NCBI GenBank assembly: GCA_017555085.1
Contig: JAFZHD010000044.1
Coordinates: forward strand, 1-51,653
Direction of reading: 5' to 3'
Source of the DNA: Muribaculaceae bacterium
GTDB lineage: Bacteria > Bacteroidota > Bacteroidia > Bacteroidales > Muribaculaceae
DNA length: 51,653 nucleotides
The notes beneath the pieces are model-generated. The model did not search any database. It had not been told where the DNA came from and saw only the letters and a list, made by a program, of their open reading frames with translations. Position 1 is the stretch's first letter. Each line of letters opens with the position of its first letter. Made by a program: the position numbers and the translations under genes. Shown one piece after another: positions 8,036 through 16,773 of the stretch.

Positions 8036-8914
8036 ATGGCAGAACAAAAATGGGCCGGGACCACATTTGGCAACAAATGGATGCATAAATGGCTGATACG
8101 CATATTGCGTGTGGTCGATTTGCGAATACTTTATGTGTTTGTGGCTGTATTCATCATACCATTTTGTCTGCTATTTAATAAAAGTGCGAAAATAATTTAT
8201 CAATACTTTCGCAAACGCATTGGCTATGGTCGCGCCAAATCATTATGGAGCACCTATGTCAACCATGTATTGTTTGGGCAGGTAGTCGTTGATAAATTTG
8301 CGATGTTTGCTGGCAAACAATTCAAGTTGGAAATAATCGGGCATGAGCATTTTCTTAATTTAGCCTACCAACCCGAAGGTTTCGTGATTTTGAGTTCTCA
8401 TGTCGGCAATTATGAAATCGCAGGTTTCTCATTGCAAGCCGAGTGCAAACGATTGAATGTTCTCGTATATTTTGGCGAAAAACAGTCGGTAAAAGACAAT
8501 CGCAAGAAAATGTTTAAGTCGACAAATGTAAACATGATATTTGTTCGACCCGATATGGGGCATTTATTTGAAATTGATGAGGCTTTAAGCAAAGGCGAAA
8601 TTGTAAGTATATCGGCCGACCGGTTATTAGGCTCTAAAAAGTCATTGACAGCCGAGTTCCTCAACGGAACAGCGACCTTCCCGTTAGGTCCGTTTAATGT
8701 CGCGACCATAAGAGGGCTGAAAGCAATCACTATCAATGTGATGAAAGTCGGTTGGAATAAATACCGAATTTATGTGAAACCTCTTGAATATGACACCACC
8801 AAGTCACGCAAAGAGCAAATACAAGAGTTGTCACAGGCTTACATTGCCGAACTTGAACAAATGATGAAACTCTACCCAACTCAATGGTATAACTTTTTTG
8901 AATTTTGGCAATAA
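8036..8914 (+). CDS. LpxL/HtrB-like acyltransferase
   Basis: A 292-residue LPLAT-superfamily protein of the lipid A acyltransferase type. It has an N-terminal membrane segment (about 30-48) and the catalytic HX4E motif SHVGNYE (His122, Glu127), followed by an RPDMGHLFEIDEAL region and a tail FEFWQ. Such enzymes move an acyl chain from ACP to a lipid at the inner membrane. In aryl polyene loci a related acyltransferase is thought to help attach the polyene carboxyl to a lipid anchor. The stop codon overlaps the next start (TAATG). Confidence 0.9.
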   Translation: MAEQKWAGTTFGNKWMHKWLIRILRVVDLRILYVFVAVFIIPFCLLFNKSAKIIYQYFRKRIGYGRAKSLWSTYVNHVLFGQVVVDKFAMFAGKQFKLEIIGHEHFLNLAYQPEGFVILSSHVGNYEIAGFSLQAECKRLNVLVYFGEKQSVKDNRKKMFKSTNVNMIFVRPDMGHLFEIDEALSKGEIVSISADRLLGSKKSLTAEFLNGTATFPLGPFNVATIRGLKAITINVMKVGWNKYRIYVKPLEYDTTKSRKEQIQELSQAYIAELEQMMKLYPTQWYNFFEFWQ

Positions 8915-9378
8915 TGACGATAGACTATTCCATCCCATCTGACGAATTTGTAAAGGCTATTGTAATATCGGAACTATTACCGCAGCAAGAGCCTTTCATT
9001 ATGATAGGCTCATTGGCTCATTTTGACATGGCAACCACCATATCAGAAACCACCATAGCCCCAAACAATATCTTTGTTGATAATGGTAAGTTTTCGGCAA
9101 CCGGAATGTTGGAAAACATTGCCCAAACATGTGCTGCCCGAATCGGATATATCAACAAATATATCAACAAAAAGGGTATTCAAATAGGCTTGATTGGTGC
9201 AGTGCGCAATTATCAGGTTGCAGAGATGCCAAGCGTTGGTGAGACCATCAAAACGACTATCACAGTTCGCGAAGAAATTTTCGGCATGATACTCGCCGAG
9301 GCAGTAGTTGAATGCAACGGCCACACCATTGCTCAAACCGAAATTAAAATTGCAGTTACTGAAGAGGAGGTCAACTAA
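8914..9378 (+). CDS. ApeP-like hotdog 3-hydroxyacyl-ACP dehydratase, catalytic His replaced
   Basis: A 154-residue single-hotdog protein resembling FabZ/ApeP dehydratases, which remove water from 3-hydroxyacyl-ACP to form the double bond. The LLPQQEPFIMI segment (21-31) aligns with the FabZ LLPHRxPFLLV signature, but the catalytic His position is Gln24. The helix carrying the partner Glu appears kept (MLENIAQ, Glu67). The start is ATG 8914 overlapping the upstream stop; an upstream in-frame TTG (8905) is less likely. It may be a pseudo-subunit pairing with the second dehydratase at 14900 in a heteromer; that is inference. Confidence 0.82.
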   Translation: MTIDYSIPSDEFVKAIVISELLPQQEPFIMIGSLAHFDMATTISETTIAPNNIFVDNGKFSATGMLENIAQTCAARIGYINKYINKKGIQIGLIGAVRNYQVAEMPSVGETIKTTITVREEIFGMILAEAVVECNGHTIAQTEIKIAVTEEEVN

Positions 9379-9791
9379 TGGAACTCAAAATAGAAAAAGA
9401 CATTGAAATTCGTTTCAGCGAAGTCGACTCTATGGGTGTTGTGTGGCATGGAGCATATTCGTTGTATTTAGAAGATGCCCGTGAGGCATTCGGTGCGGTA
9501 TATGGTCTGACCTATGCCAACTATGTGGCACAAGGATGTTATGCCCCAATCGTTGACATGCAAATAAAATATCGTCAGCCATTGAGACACAGTTCAAAGG
9601 TAAAGATAATCGCAAAATTTGTCCCTGCCGAGGCTGCAAAGATTATTTTTGAGTATGAAATTCGTGACCGAGAAACAGATGCATTGTACTCAACCGGGAA
9701 AACTATTCAGGTATTTATGGACTTGAACTATCAGTTGATATGGCAAAACCCCGATTGGTTTATTGAATGGAAAAATAAATGGCAACAATAA
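9378..9791 (+). CDS. 4HBT-family thioesterase (ApeK-like)
   Basis: A 137-residue hotdog thioesterase of the 4-hydroxybenzoyl-CoA/YbgC type. The region SEVDSMGVVWHGAYSLYLEDAR contains the characteristic Asp17, followed by Gly, His24, Tyr and the acidic helix. It hydrolyses acyl thioesters and in this operon could release the finished polyene or clear mis-primed ACPs. The start overlaps the previous stop by one base; the end overlaps the following ketosynthase by 13 bases, indicating translational coupling. Confidence 0.9.
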   Translation: MELKIEKDIEIRFSEVDSMGVVWHGAYSLYLEDAREAFGAVYGLTYANYVAQGCYAPIVDMQIKYRQPLRHSSKVKIIAKFVPAEAAKIIFEYEIRDRETDALYSTGKTIQVFMDLNYQLIWQNPDWFIEWKNKWQQ

Positions 9792-11452
9792 TATCGCATA
9801 ATATCATTTCTCCATTAGGACTCACAAGTGTTGACAACTACAACGCAATACTTGCCGGAGAGTCTGCTATTGCCACATATCCCGGTTTGCACAAGGATAT
9901 GCGTCCCTATTCGGCATCATTGATTGCCAGTGAGGTGTATGATGAGTTGATTATTGACGGATATTCTAAATATGAATCATTGGTAATTCAGTCAATTAAA
10001 CGGTCGTTAGATGGCATTGACCTTGATGTGTCGTCAATAGATATTTGCTTGATATTAAGCACAACCAAGGGCAACATCGAAGAACTTGATTTGACAGAAA
10101 GTCAAAATGTTTCGCCCGCCGTGACTGCCCAACGCATTGCCGATTATTTTGGCATTACCACTACGCCCATCACTGTGTGCAACGCATGCATCTCGGGAGT
10201 GTCGGCCATGTTATTGGCTCAACGATTGATTGATACCGATAGTTATAAAAAAGCCATCGTTTGTGGCTGTGATGTTCAGAGCGAATTTATTATCTCTGGC
10301 TTTCAGTCGCTTAATGCCGTGTCGCAAACCTCGTGCCGACCTTTTGACATTGAGCGCATCGGCCTCAGCCTTGGTGAAGGTGCAGCAACCGTCATCCTCT
10401 CGCAGAATAAAGGCGATTTGTGGGCCATAGCAAAGGGCGCGGTGAGAAACGATGCATATCACAACACCACACCATCACCCGTGGGTGAAGGCAGCAGCCT
10501 TGCATTGGGCTCGTTGGGTGAATTGAAGAGTGATGACATCGCTTTCATCAACGCTCACGGAACGGCTACGATGTTCAATGACCAAATGGAATCAAAAGCA
10601 ATTGAGCGAGCCAATTTGGGACATATCCCCGTAAACGCACTAAAAGGCAACCTTGGCCACACAATGGGAGCAGCCGGCATCATCGAAACCATTATCTCAA
10701 TGGTGGCACTTGACAACGGTGTCATTCTTGGCTCAAAAGGGTTTGAAATGAAAGGTGTTTCGGGCAAAATAAATGTATTGCCACAACCTCAACCAACCGA
10801 CAAGAAAGCGTTTGTAAAAATGATTTCGGGTTTTGGCGGTTGTAATGGAGCATTGTTGGTGACAAAAGGGCAGACTGAGACTAACGATGCCGCAGCCCAT
10901 ACCGGTTTGCAACCTATCCATACTATCAAGATTACTCCCAACGAGTGCATCCTTGATGGCAATAAGATAGAAACCGAGGGACAAGGCAAAGCATTGCTGA
11001 AAGAATTGTATGCCAAATTCATAGGCAGTTATCCTAAATTCCACAAAATGGACTTGTTGTGTCAGTTAGGATTTGCCGCTATTCAAATTTTGCATTCGGC
11101 TGCAAACGGCAACATTCCTGAAAACAGTTCGGTGATATTGTTTAATAGATCATCTTCAATTACTACCGACATTGAGTATCTCAAAACAATCTCTGACGAA
11201 GAAAACTATTTCCCAAGTCCCGCCTTGTTTGTCTATACGCTTCCCAATATCGTATTGAGCGAAGTTGCTATAAAAAATCAAATTAAAGGCGAAACCGCAT
11301 TTTATCTTTTGCCTCAAAAAGATGAAGCCACGATGCGACAAATCATTAACTCGACCTTAACCGACAACTCAATAAACTCTCTTGTTACAGGGTGGATTGA
11401 CTGCTATGGCGAAGATGATTTTGTCGCAGAAATATCATTATTACAAAATTGA
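9779..11452 (+). CDS. Ketosynthase with C-terminal chain-length-factor-like domain (KS2)
   Basis: 557 residues, much longer than FabF (about 413). Residues 1-370 form a ketosynthase with Cys137 (CNACISGVSAM), His260 (INAHGTATM) and His294 (KGNLGHTMGAAG). Residues about 385-557 are an extra domain containing SPALFVYTLPNIVLSEVAI, which matches the equivalent part of KS3 (SPTLFMQSTHNTIGSSIAI) and resembles the Ketoacyl-synt_2 (PF13723) fold used as chain-length factor in aryl polyene systems. The N-terminus is compact (MATIISHNIISPLGLT), missing the usual VVITG start. It probably forms a heterodimer with KS3; which subunit condenses is unclear because both keep the cysteine. Confidence 0.88.
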   Translation: MATIISHNIISPLGLTSVDNYNAILAGESAIATYPGLHKDMRPYSASLIASEVYDELIIDGYSKYESLVIQSIKRSLDGIDLDVSSIDICLILSTTKGNIEELDLTESQNVSPAVTAQRIADYFGITTTPITVCNACISGVSAMLLAQRLIDTDSYKKAIVCGCDVQSEFIISGFQSLNAVSQTSCRPFDIERIGLSLGEGAATVILSQNKGDLWAIAKGAVRNDAYHNTTPSPVGEGSSLALGSLGELKSDDIAFINAHGTATMFNDQMESKAIERANLGHIPVNALKGNLGHTMGAAGIIETIISMVALDNGVILGSKGFEMKGVSGKINVLPQPQPTDKKAFVKMISGFGGCNGALLVTKGQTETNDAAAHTGLQPIHTIKITPNECILDGNKIETEGQGKALLKELYAKFIGSYPKFHKMDLLCQLGFAAIQILHSAANGNIPENSSVILFNRSSSITTDIEYLKTISDEENYFPSPALFVYTLPNIVLSEVAIKNQIKGETAFYLLPQKDEATMRQIINSTLTDNSINSLVTGWIDCYGEDDFVAEISLLQN

Positions 11453-11478
11453 AATATAAACAACTAAAACATATTACA

Positions 11479-11739
11479 ATGGAAAATTTAATCAACACAT
11501 TAAAAGAACAAATCATTGATGTTCTCAACTTGGAAGAAATCACAGCAGAAGAAATCGATGCAGCAGCGCCCATCTTTGGCGACAACGGCCTTGGCCTTGA
11601 CTCAATCGATGCTCTCGAACTCATCGTGCTTTTGGAAAAGAACTACGGCATCAGATTTAGTGACCCCTCAGAAGCAAAACAAGTGTTTGTAAGCATCGCC
11701 ACTATGGCCGAATATATTTCAAAGAACAGAACAAAATAA
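11479..11739 (+). CDS. Acyl carrier protein 2
   Basis: An 86-residue ACP with phosphopantetheine site GLGLDSIDALEL (Ser42). I chose ATG 11479 over the upstream in-frame TTG (11449), which would overlap the previous gene and add a basic extension unusual for ACPs. It lies between the two fused ketosynthases, six bases before KS3, suggesting it is the carrier that serves this pair during elongation. Confidence 0.94.
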   Translation: MENLINTLKEQIIDVLNLEEITAEEIDAAAPIFGDNGLGLDSIDALELIVLLEKNYGIRFSDPSEAKQVFVSIATMAEYISKNRTK

Positions 11740-11745
11740 AACCTC

Positions 11746-13500
11746 ATGGAATCTTCGATTGTAATAACCGGTAGTGGTATTATTTCGGCAATCGGCTGTA
11801 ATAAAGAAACAGTGTTGCAGTCATTGCTTAACAAGCAGACAGGTATTGGCTCAATGAAACATTTAGAGTCGATACACAGTCATTTGCCCGTTGGGGAAGT
11901 GCAATTCTCTAACAATGAAATGAAAGAGTTATTGGGTATTGACCAATCGAAGATTATAAGCCGAAATGTGTTGCTTGGAGCGCTAGCCACACAAGAAGCG
12001 TTGCTTGAATCAAAAATAACCGACCTCGACACTAAAAAAGTTGTGTTTATTTCAGGCACAACAGTTGGTGGTATGGATATTACCGAGACATACTTCTCAG
12101 ACATGCTACAAGACGACAAATACTTGCCCTATATTGGTTCGCACGATTGTGGTACCTCATCAACCGAGATTATGCAATTGTGTGGAATATCGGCACAAGT
12201 ATGCACAATCTCAACTGCATGTTCATCGGCTTTGAACGCCATGATTGTTGGTGCCGAAATGCTCAAACGAGGCGAAGCCGACATTGTTATCGCCGGCGGT
12301 TGTGAGTCGTTGTCAAAATTTCACTTCAACGGATTCAACACTTTGATGATTCTTGACTCTGAAAATTGCCGTCCGTTTGATGCCACCCGAGCCGGAATCA
12401 ATCTCGGCGAAGGTGCGGCCTATGTCGTTTTAGAGCGTGCCCAAGATGCCGAGGACCGCAATGCCATAGTTCACGGTTACATCGCGGGATATGGCAACCG
12501 TTGTGATGCCTATCATCAAACAGCGACATCTGAAAACGGCGAAGGTGCATATTTGGCAATGCTTGACGCCTTAAAGACATCTGGGCTATCAAGCCAAGAT
12601 ATCGACTACATCAACGCCCATGGCACAGGAACAGGCAACAACGACCAAAGCGAGAGCGTGGCGTTGCAGCGAATTTTCGGCAGCAAAGTGCCCAAATTGT
12701 CAAGTACAAAAGGCTTTACCGGCCACACAACATCGGCATCAGGCTCAATTGAAACAGTGATTTGTCTGTTGGCAATGAAACACAATTTCATCCCTGCCAA
12801 CTTGGGTTGGAACACTCCAATACCCGACGGCGTAGTGCCATCAATAGGCGAGGAGGCGCAGTTGGAAAATGTAATCTGCAACTCTTTTGGATTTGGTGGT
12901 AACTGTTCATCGCTGATTTTAAGCAAGAATAAACCCGCAGCCAAAGCCGTTGGCGAAAAACGCAAATGGCAAGTGGCTGCCGAGGTTGAAATTACACAAG
13001 ATTCTGATTTGTCGCGTGTAAAAGAATATGTGTCGGCAATGGAGGCTCGTCGCATGGGCAAATTGCTTAAAGCCGCAACAATCGCTTCGCAAGATGCACT
13101 TAAAATCGCCGGAATTGAAAAGCCCGATGCTATTGTTACGGCAACAGCATTAGGCATGATGGAAACAAGCGAGAAGTTCTTGAATTCAATGATTGTTGAC
13201 GGCGAAAGTTCGCTCAGCCCCACATTGTTCATGCAAAGTACCCACAACACAATAGGCAGTTCAATCGCCATTCGCAACAAGTGTTATGGCTACAACATCA
13301 CCTATACCCAAGGCGACGAGTCGCTCGAATGGGCTATGCGCGATGCAATCAGACTGATTGAAAACGGCCAAGCCGAGTCGGTGTTGGTAGGTTGTTATGA
13401 CGAGTCGGCACCCATTTTCGGCGGATTGCTCAAACGCCTAAACGGCAAAGAGCCGGCAAATGTGTATTCAAAATGTCTTATCCTAACAGCAGCAAATTAA
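11746..13500 (+). CDS. Ketosynthase with C-terminal chain-length-factor-like domain (KS3)
   Basis: 584 residues. Residues 1-400 are a FabF-type ketosynthase with Cys159 (STACSSALNAM), His292 (INAHGTGTGNND) and His327 (STKGFTGHTTSASG). Residues about 405-584 carry a second thiolase-like half with SPTLFMQSTHNTIGSSIAI (491-509) followed by YTQGDESLEWAMRDA, features of the Ketoacyl-synt_2 (PF13723) family to which stand-alone aryl polyene chain-length factors belong. The protein thus looks like an ApeO-like KS fused to an ApeC-like domain. It is expected to elongate the polyene with malonyl-ACP. Confidence 0.9.
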   Translation: MESSIVITGSGIISAIGCNKETVLQSLLNKQTGIGSMKHLESIHSHLPVGEVQFSNNEMKELLGIDQSKIISRNVLLGALATQEALLESKITDLDTKKVVFISGTTVGGMDITETYFSDMLQDDKYLPYIGSHDCGTSSTEIMQLCGISAQVCTISTACSSALNAMIVGAEMLKRGEADIVIAGGCESLSKFHFNGFNTLMILDSENCRPFDATRAGINLGEGAAYVVLERAQDAEDRNAIVHGYIAGYGNRCDAYHQTATSENGEGAYLAMLDALKTSGLSSQDIDYINAHGTGTGNNDQSESVALQRIFGSKVPKLSSTKGFTGHTTSASGSIETVICLLAMKHNFIPANLGWNTPIPDGVVPSIGEEAQLENVICNSFGFGGNCSSLILSKNKPAAKAVGEKRKWQVAAEVEITQDSDLSRVKEYVSAMEARRMGKLLKAATIASQDALKIAGIEKPDAIVTATALGMMETSEKFLNSMIVDGESSLSPTLFMQSTHNTIGSSIAIRNKCYGYNITYTQGDESLEWAMRDAIRLIENGQAESVLVGCYDESAPIFGGLLKRLNGKEPANVYSKCLILTAAN

Positions 13501-13501
13501 T

Positions 13502-13855
13502 ATGCCCAAGTTATTAATCCTTGCAATAATTCAAAGTGCTTTATTGAGTGCCGGACAAGTTTTCTTGAAATTTGGCTTGGCAAAGATGGCTCCGTTTGGA
13601 TGGAATTGGCAATTTTGGCAATCGGCTTTGCTTAATTGGCAGTTTGCATCAAGCGGCATTTGTTTTGGCGTGGGTAGTTTCTTATGGATGTATATTATCA
13701 AACATTATCCGTTGAGCATGGCCTATCCGATGGTATCATTGAGTTATGTGTTTGGCATGATATCTGCCATCATCTTTTTTCATGAAAGCGTTGATTTGGT
13801 CAAATGGATTGGAGTGTTTTTAATTATTTCAGGTTGTTGTTTAATCGCTAAATAA
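13502..13855 (+). CDS. Small multidrug-resistance/ArnE-like membrane protein
   Basis: A 117-residue protein with four predicted membrane helices (approximately 4-24, 42-62, 70-90 and 96-115), the length and layout of SMR-family proteins and of the ArnE/ArnF flippase subunits. A Glu-containing helix 1, as in EmrE, is not seen; helix 1 has Gln (SALLSAGQVFLKFG). The motif YPLSMAYPMVSLSYVF in helix 3 is typical of the EamA/SMR group. In an operon that also encodes a GT2 glycosyltransferase, a role in flipping a lipid-linked sugar or polyene lipid across the inner membrane is a reasonable inference. Confidence 0.82.
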   Translation: MPKLLILAIIQSALLSAGQVFLKFGLAKMAPFGWNWQFWQSALLNWQFASSGICFGVGSFLWMYIIKHYPLSMAYPMVSLSYVFGMISAIIFFHESVDLVKWIGVFLIISGCCLIAK

Positions 13856-13856
13856 T

Positions 13857-14471
13857 ATGAAAAAGTTATTGTTAGTTTGCTTTATGCTATTGCAGATTTT
13901 CTCGGTTAATGCACAGACATCACAAGATGCAATAATCGAAAAAATCAACACGACAGTTTCAAAAATTCAAACCATGCAGTGCGATTTTGTCCAAACCAAG
14001 CACATGAAAATGCTGAATAACAAACTCGTATCAACCGGATGTATGAAATATCAGCAAAGCGACAAGTTGCGTTGGGAATACAAAACGCCCTACACCTATG
14101 TGTTTATTTTGAACGGCACAAAAGTGTATTTGACAAAAGATTCGCGAAAAGACGTGATTGACATCAAGCAAAACAAAGTGTTCAAGAGCATTGCCGAAAT
14201 CATGATGAACAGCGTTGTGGGAAAATGTCTCACAAATAACACCGAGTTCAAAGTGTCGATTGCTCAAACCGGCAACCAGTATGTGGCCACTCTGATTCCG
14301 CAAAAGAAAGAACTCAAACAGATGTATAATAAAATTATTCTATATTTCAGCGTGTCAAACTGCTTGATGCAACAAGTTGAAATGATAGAAAAGAACGGAG
14401 ATAAGACCACAATCAAACTTGAAAATCTTGAACTTAACAAACCCGTAGGTACTAATGCATTCGCATCTTAA
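13857..14471 (+). CDS. LolA-like periplasmic lipid/lipoprotein carrier
   Basis: A 204-residue protein with a signal peptide (MKKLLLVCFMLLQIFSVNA) and a LolA-type sequence: VSKIQTMQCDFVQTKHMK, SDKLRWEYKTPYTYVFILNG and a C-terminal stretch ending in KLENLELNKPVGTNAFAS. LolA proteins form an open beta-barrel that carries acylated cargo through the periplasm. Aryl polyene loci regularly encode a LolA homologue beside an MMPL exporter, suggesting ferrying of the polyene lipid to the outer membrane. Its end overlaps the next gene by 17 bases. Confidence 0.9.
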   Translation: MKKLLLVCFMLLQIFSVNAQTSQDAIIEKINTTVSKIQTMQCDFVQTKHMKMLNNKLVSTGCMKYQQSDKLRWEYKTPYTYVFILNGTKVYLTKDSRKDVIDIKQNKVFKSIAEIMMNSVVGKCLTNNTEFKVSIAQTGNQYVATLIPQKKELKQMYNKIILYFSVSNCLMQQVEMIEKNGDKTTIKLENLELNKPVGTNAFAS

Positions 14472-14895
14472 AACGGCTTTGTGTTGCATAATAGGTATAG
14501 TAGCGTTGCTATGTGTCAGTGGCAATGCTACCGCGCAGGAATTGACATTCCCGACTGATTCGTGCAATGTGACTTATAACATGCAGATTGACATTCGCAA
14601 CGGATATGTCAGCGGTTTTTGCATGCTCGTTAAAGAAGACAACATAGTGAAATCAAGCATTGTAAACGAGTTTGGAGTGTCAATTATTGATTTCACCTAC
14701 GATACAAAAAAAGATAAGGTTAAACTCAAATATGTAATGAAGGCACTTAACAAGTGGTATATCAAACGCGTGTTGAAAAAAGACCTGAAACAAATCATGT
14801 ATATAATGCAACAAGGTGGCAATGAGCATAATAATTCAGCCAACAATTTGCATTATAAGTTCAGCCTAATAGCAAACCAAGAAACAACCGATTAA
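14455..14895 (+). CDS. Small exported protein, possibly outer-membrane acceptor
   Basis: A 146-residue protein with an N-terminal hydrophobic signal (TALCCIIGIVALLCVSGNATA). The mature part is beta-rich with MQIDIRNGYVSGFCMLVKED and SIVNEFGVSIIDFTYD. It resembles in size and position the small DUF3261-like lipoproteins that follow LolA genes in aryl polyene loci, but no clear lipobox followed by Cys at the cleavage site is seen (ATAQE). I do not assign a function beyond likely partnership with the LolA-like protein, with which it overlaps translationally. Confidence 0.7.
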   Translation: MHSHLKTALCCIIGIVALLCVSGNATAQELTFPTDSCNVTYNMQIDIRNGYVSGFCMLVKEDNIVKSSIVNEFGVSIIDFTYDTKKDKVKLKYVMKALNKWYIKRVLKKDLKQIMYIMQQGGNEHNNSANNLHYKFSLIANQETTD

Positions 14896-14899
14896 CAAG

Positions 14900-15265
14900 A
14901 TGCTAAAAGATAATTTATTTAAGATACATACATTTGAGGACAATCAAGGCAGTGCAGTTTTCGGCATAACTCTTAATCCCGAAGCGGCTATTTATAAAGC
15001 ACATTTTCCCGGTCATCCCATTACGCCGGGCGTTTGCATCGTTCAGATTGTCGTTGAATTGCTTAACGAATATCTCAAAGAAAACTACAAATTATCTCTT
15101 GCCAAGAACATCAAGTATTTGCAAGTAATCAGCCCTGTTGACACTCCAAACATCGCAGTCGAATTGAAAAAAATCGTAATTGACGGCGATACAGTGTCGG
15201 TGCAGGCTGCTATCAGCAATGATGTTACACTATTTACAAAGATGTCAATTCAATGCACAAAATAA
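14900..15265 (+). CDS. ApeI-like 3-hydroxyacyl-ACP dehydratase
   Basis: A 121-residue hotdog protein with the AHFPGHPITPGVCIVQIVVELL signature (His35 in HFPG), characteristic of FabA/FabZ/ApeI dehydratases, in which His is catalytic. It is shorter at the N-terminus than FabZ, as expected for the ApeI type. It probably supplies the dehydration activity of each polyene cycle, possibly together with the altered dehydratase at 8914. The end overlaps the next gene by 13 bases. Confidence 0.88.
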   Translation: MLKDNLFKIHTFEDNQGSAVFGITLNPEAAIYKAHFPGHPITPGVCIVQIVVELLNEYLKENYKLSLAKNIKYLQVISPVDTPNIAVELKKIVIDGDTVSVQAAISNDVTLFTKMSIQCTK

Positions 15266-16773
15266 ACGACAGCACTCTTTCAACTCAACGCCAATTGCTC
15301 AAAGATCGAGGAATTTGCGTTATAATTCCCACATATAACAATGCGGGAACAATTGTTGATGTTGTCAATCGTGCAAAAGTTCAGTGCGATGATGTTATTG
15401 TCGTGTGTGACGGTGCAACCGACGGCACGCTTAATTTGCTCCAAGAAATAGACAATATTACCATCGTTCAACACCATAAAAATAAAGGCAAAGGAGCAGC
15501 CTTGAAAAGCGGCTTCGAGAAAGCGTTGGCAATGGGTTTTGCCTATGCTATCACACTTGATGCCGACGGTCAGCATTTTCCCGAAGATATATCAATATTG
15601 CTCAATGCCAATATTGAATATCCCGGTGCGATGCTAATTGGCGAACGCAAAGATTTGGAGAAAATGGAGCGTTCAAAAGGCAGCAAGTTTGCCAACAAGT
15701 TCAGTAATTTTTGGTTCTTTGTTCAAACAGGCAAGAACCTTAAAGACACTCAAACAGGCTACCGCTTATATCCCTTAAAGAAACTTTACGGTTTAGGACT
15801 CTTGACCTCGCGCTATGAAGCCGAATTAGAACTCATGGTTTTTGCTGCTTGGCATGGGGTTGAAATTCACTCTATTCCGGTTAATGTATATTATCCGTCG
15901 AGAGAGGAGCGTGTGTCGCACTTCAAACCGGCGCTTGACTTTACCCGCATATCAATTTTGAACACCATTTTGTGTGTGCTTGCAGTGGTATATGCTTTGC
16001 CGTTGTTTATAGTAAGAAAGTTTATACAGTTGTGTGTCACTATCTATGGCATGTCGTTTTTCTTTTTCTCATCGTTGCTGATTCTCACACCCGCAACCAT
16101 GTTTTACATGGCTCTGGGCGGCAACAGACTGAAAAAACAGCGAAAATTGCGCCGAATGTTATACCGCTTCGCGCGATTTATCATGGTGTGGCATGGCGTT
16201 CCCCGAGTGAAATTCAGAGCTTACAATAGCGACAGAGTAAATCGCGGCAATGCATCTGTCATCATCTGCAACCACCAAAGTCACTTGGACTTGATGGCGT
16301 TGATGGCCGAGGTCGAAAACATTGTGTTTATGACCAATAATTGGGTGTGGAACAGTCCGCTTTTTGGCTATGTTATTCGCAAAGCAGGTTATATTTTGGC
16401 CGCTGAGGGCGTGGAGTTTGCCGAGCAGCAAGTAAAAGCACACCTCGCCAATGGTGTGAATGTGGCGATATTCCCCGAGGGCACTCGTTCAATTGACTGC
16501 AAAATAATGCGCTTCCATTCGGGCGCTTTCCATTTGGCAAAAGCATTGAATGCCGACATTGTTCCGGCGATACTATATGGCGCAGGCAAAGTTTTGCCCA
16601 AAAAGGCGAAGTTTTTGCGTCCCGGTGTCATCGAAATTCATTTTGACGAAAAGATAGATGTCAAAAGTTTGGTTGACCAGTGCGGCATAATGAGAGGCGT
16701 TGCATCTCATGTGCGAAAGTATTATCAAAAACGATATGCCGAAATAAGTAATAAACTTGAACAAAATGCATAA
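15253..16773 (+). CDS. Glycosyltransferase family 2 - lysophospholipid acyltransferase fusion
   Basis: 506 residues in two enzymes. Residues 20-230 are a GT-A glycosyltransferase of the dolichol-phosphate-mannose-synthase type (VIIPTYNNAGT 23-33, DADGQH 103-108, TQTGYRLYP). Two hydrophobic segments (about 236-255 and 262-287) follow. Residues 300-506 are an LPLAT with HQSHLD (341-346; HX4D) and FPEGTRS (407-413). It matches the GT/AT fusion protein of aryl polyene loci (ApeJ-like). It may glycosylate and acylate the lipid to which the polyene is anchored; substrates are not deducible. The C-terminus overlaps the next gene by 8 bases. Confidence 0.92.
   Translation: MHKINDSTLSTQRQLLKDRGICVIIPTYNNAGTIVDVVNRAKVQCDDVIVVCDGATDGTLNLLQEIDNITIVQHHKNKGKGAALKSGFEKALAMGFAYAITLDADGQHFPEDISILLNANIEYPGAMLIGERKDLEKMERSKGSKFANKFSNFWFFVQTGKNLKDTQTGYRLYPLKKLYGLGLLTSRYEAELELMVFAAWHGVEIHSIPVNVYYPSREERVSHFKPALDFTRISILNTILCVLAVVYALPLFIVRKFIQLCVTIYGMSFFFFSSLLILTPATMFYMALGGNRLKKQRKLRRMLYRFARFIMVWHGVPRVKFRAYNSDRVNRGNASVIICNHQSHLDLMALMAEVENIVFMTNNWVWNSPLFGYVIRKAGYILAAEGVEFAEQQVKAHLANGVNVAIFPEGTRSIDCKIMRFHSGAFHLAKALNADIVPAILYGAGKVLPKKAKFLRPGVIEIHFDEKIDVKSLVDQCGIMRGVASHVRKYYQKRYAEISNKLEQNA

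Noticed and set aside
12606..13280. A 224-codon open frame on the minus strand
   Set aside because: It lies wholly inside the KS3 gene, has no recognisable domain and reflects the codon composition of the sense gene.
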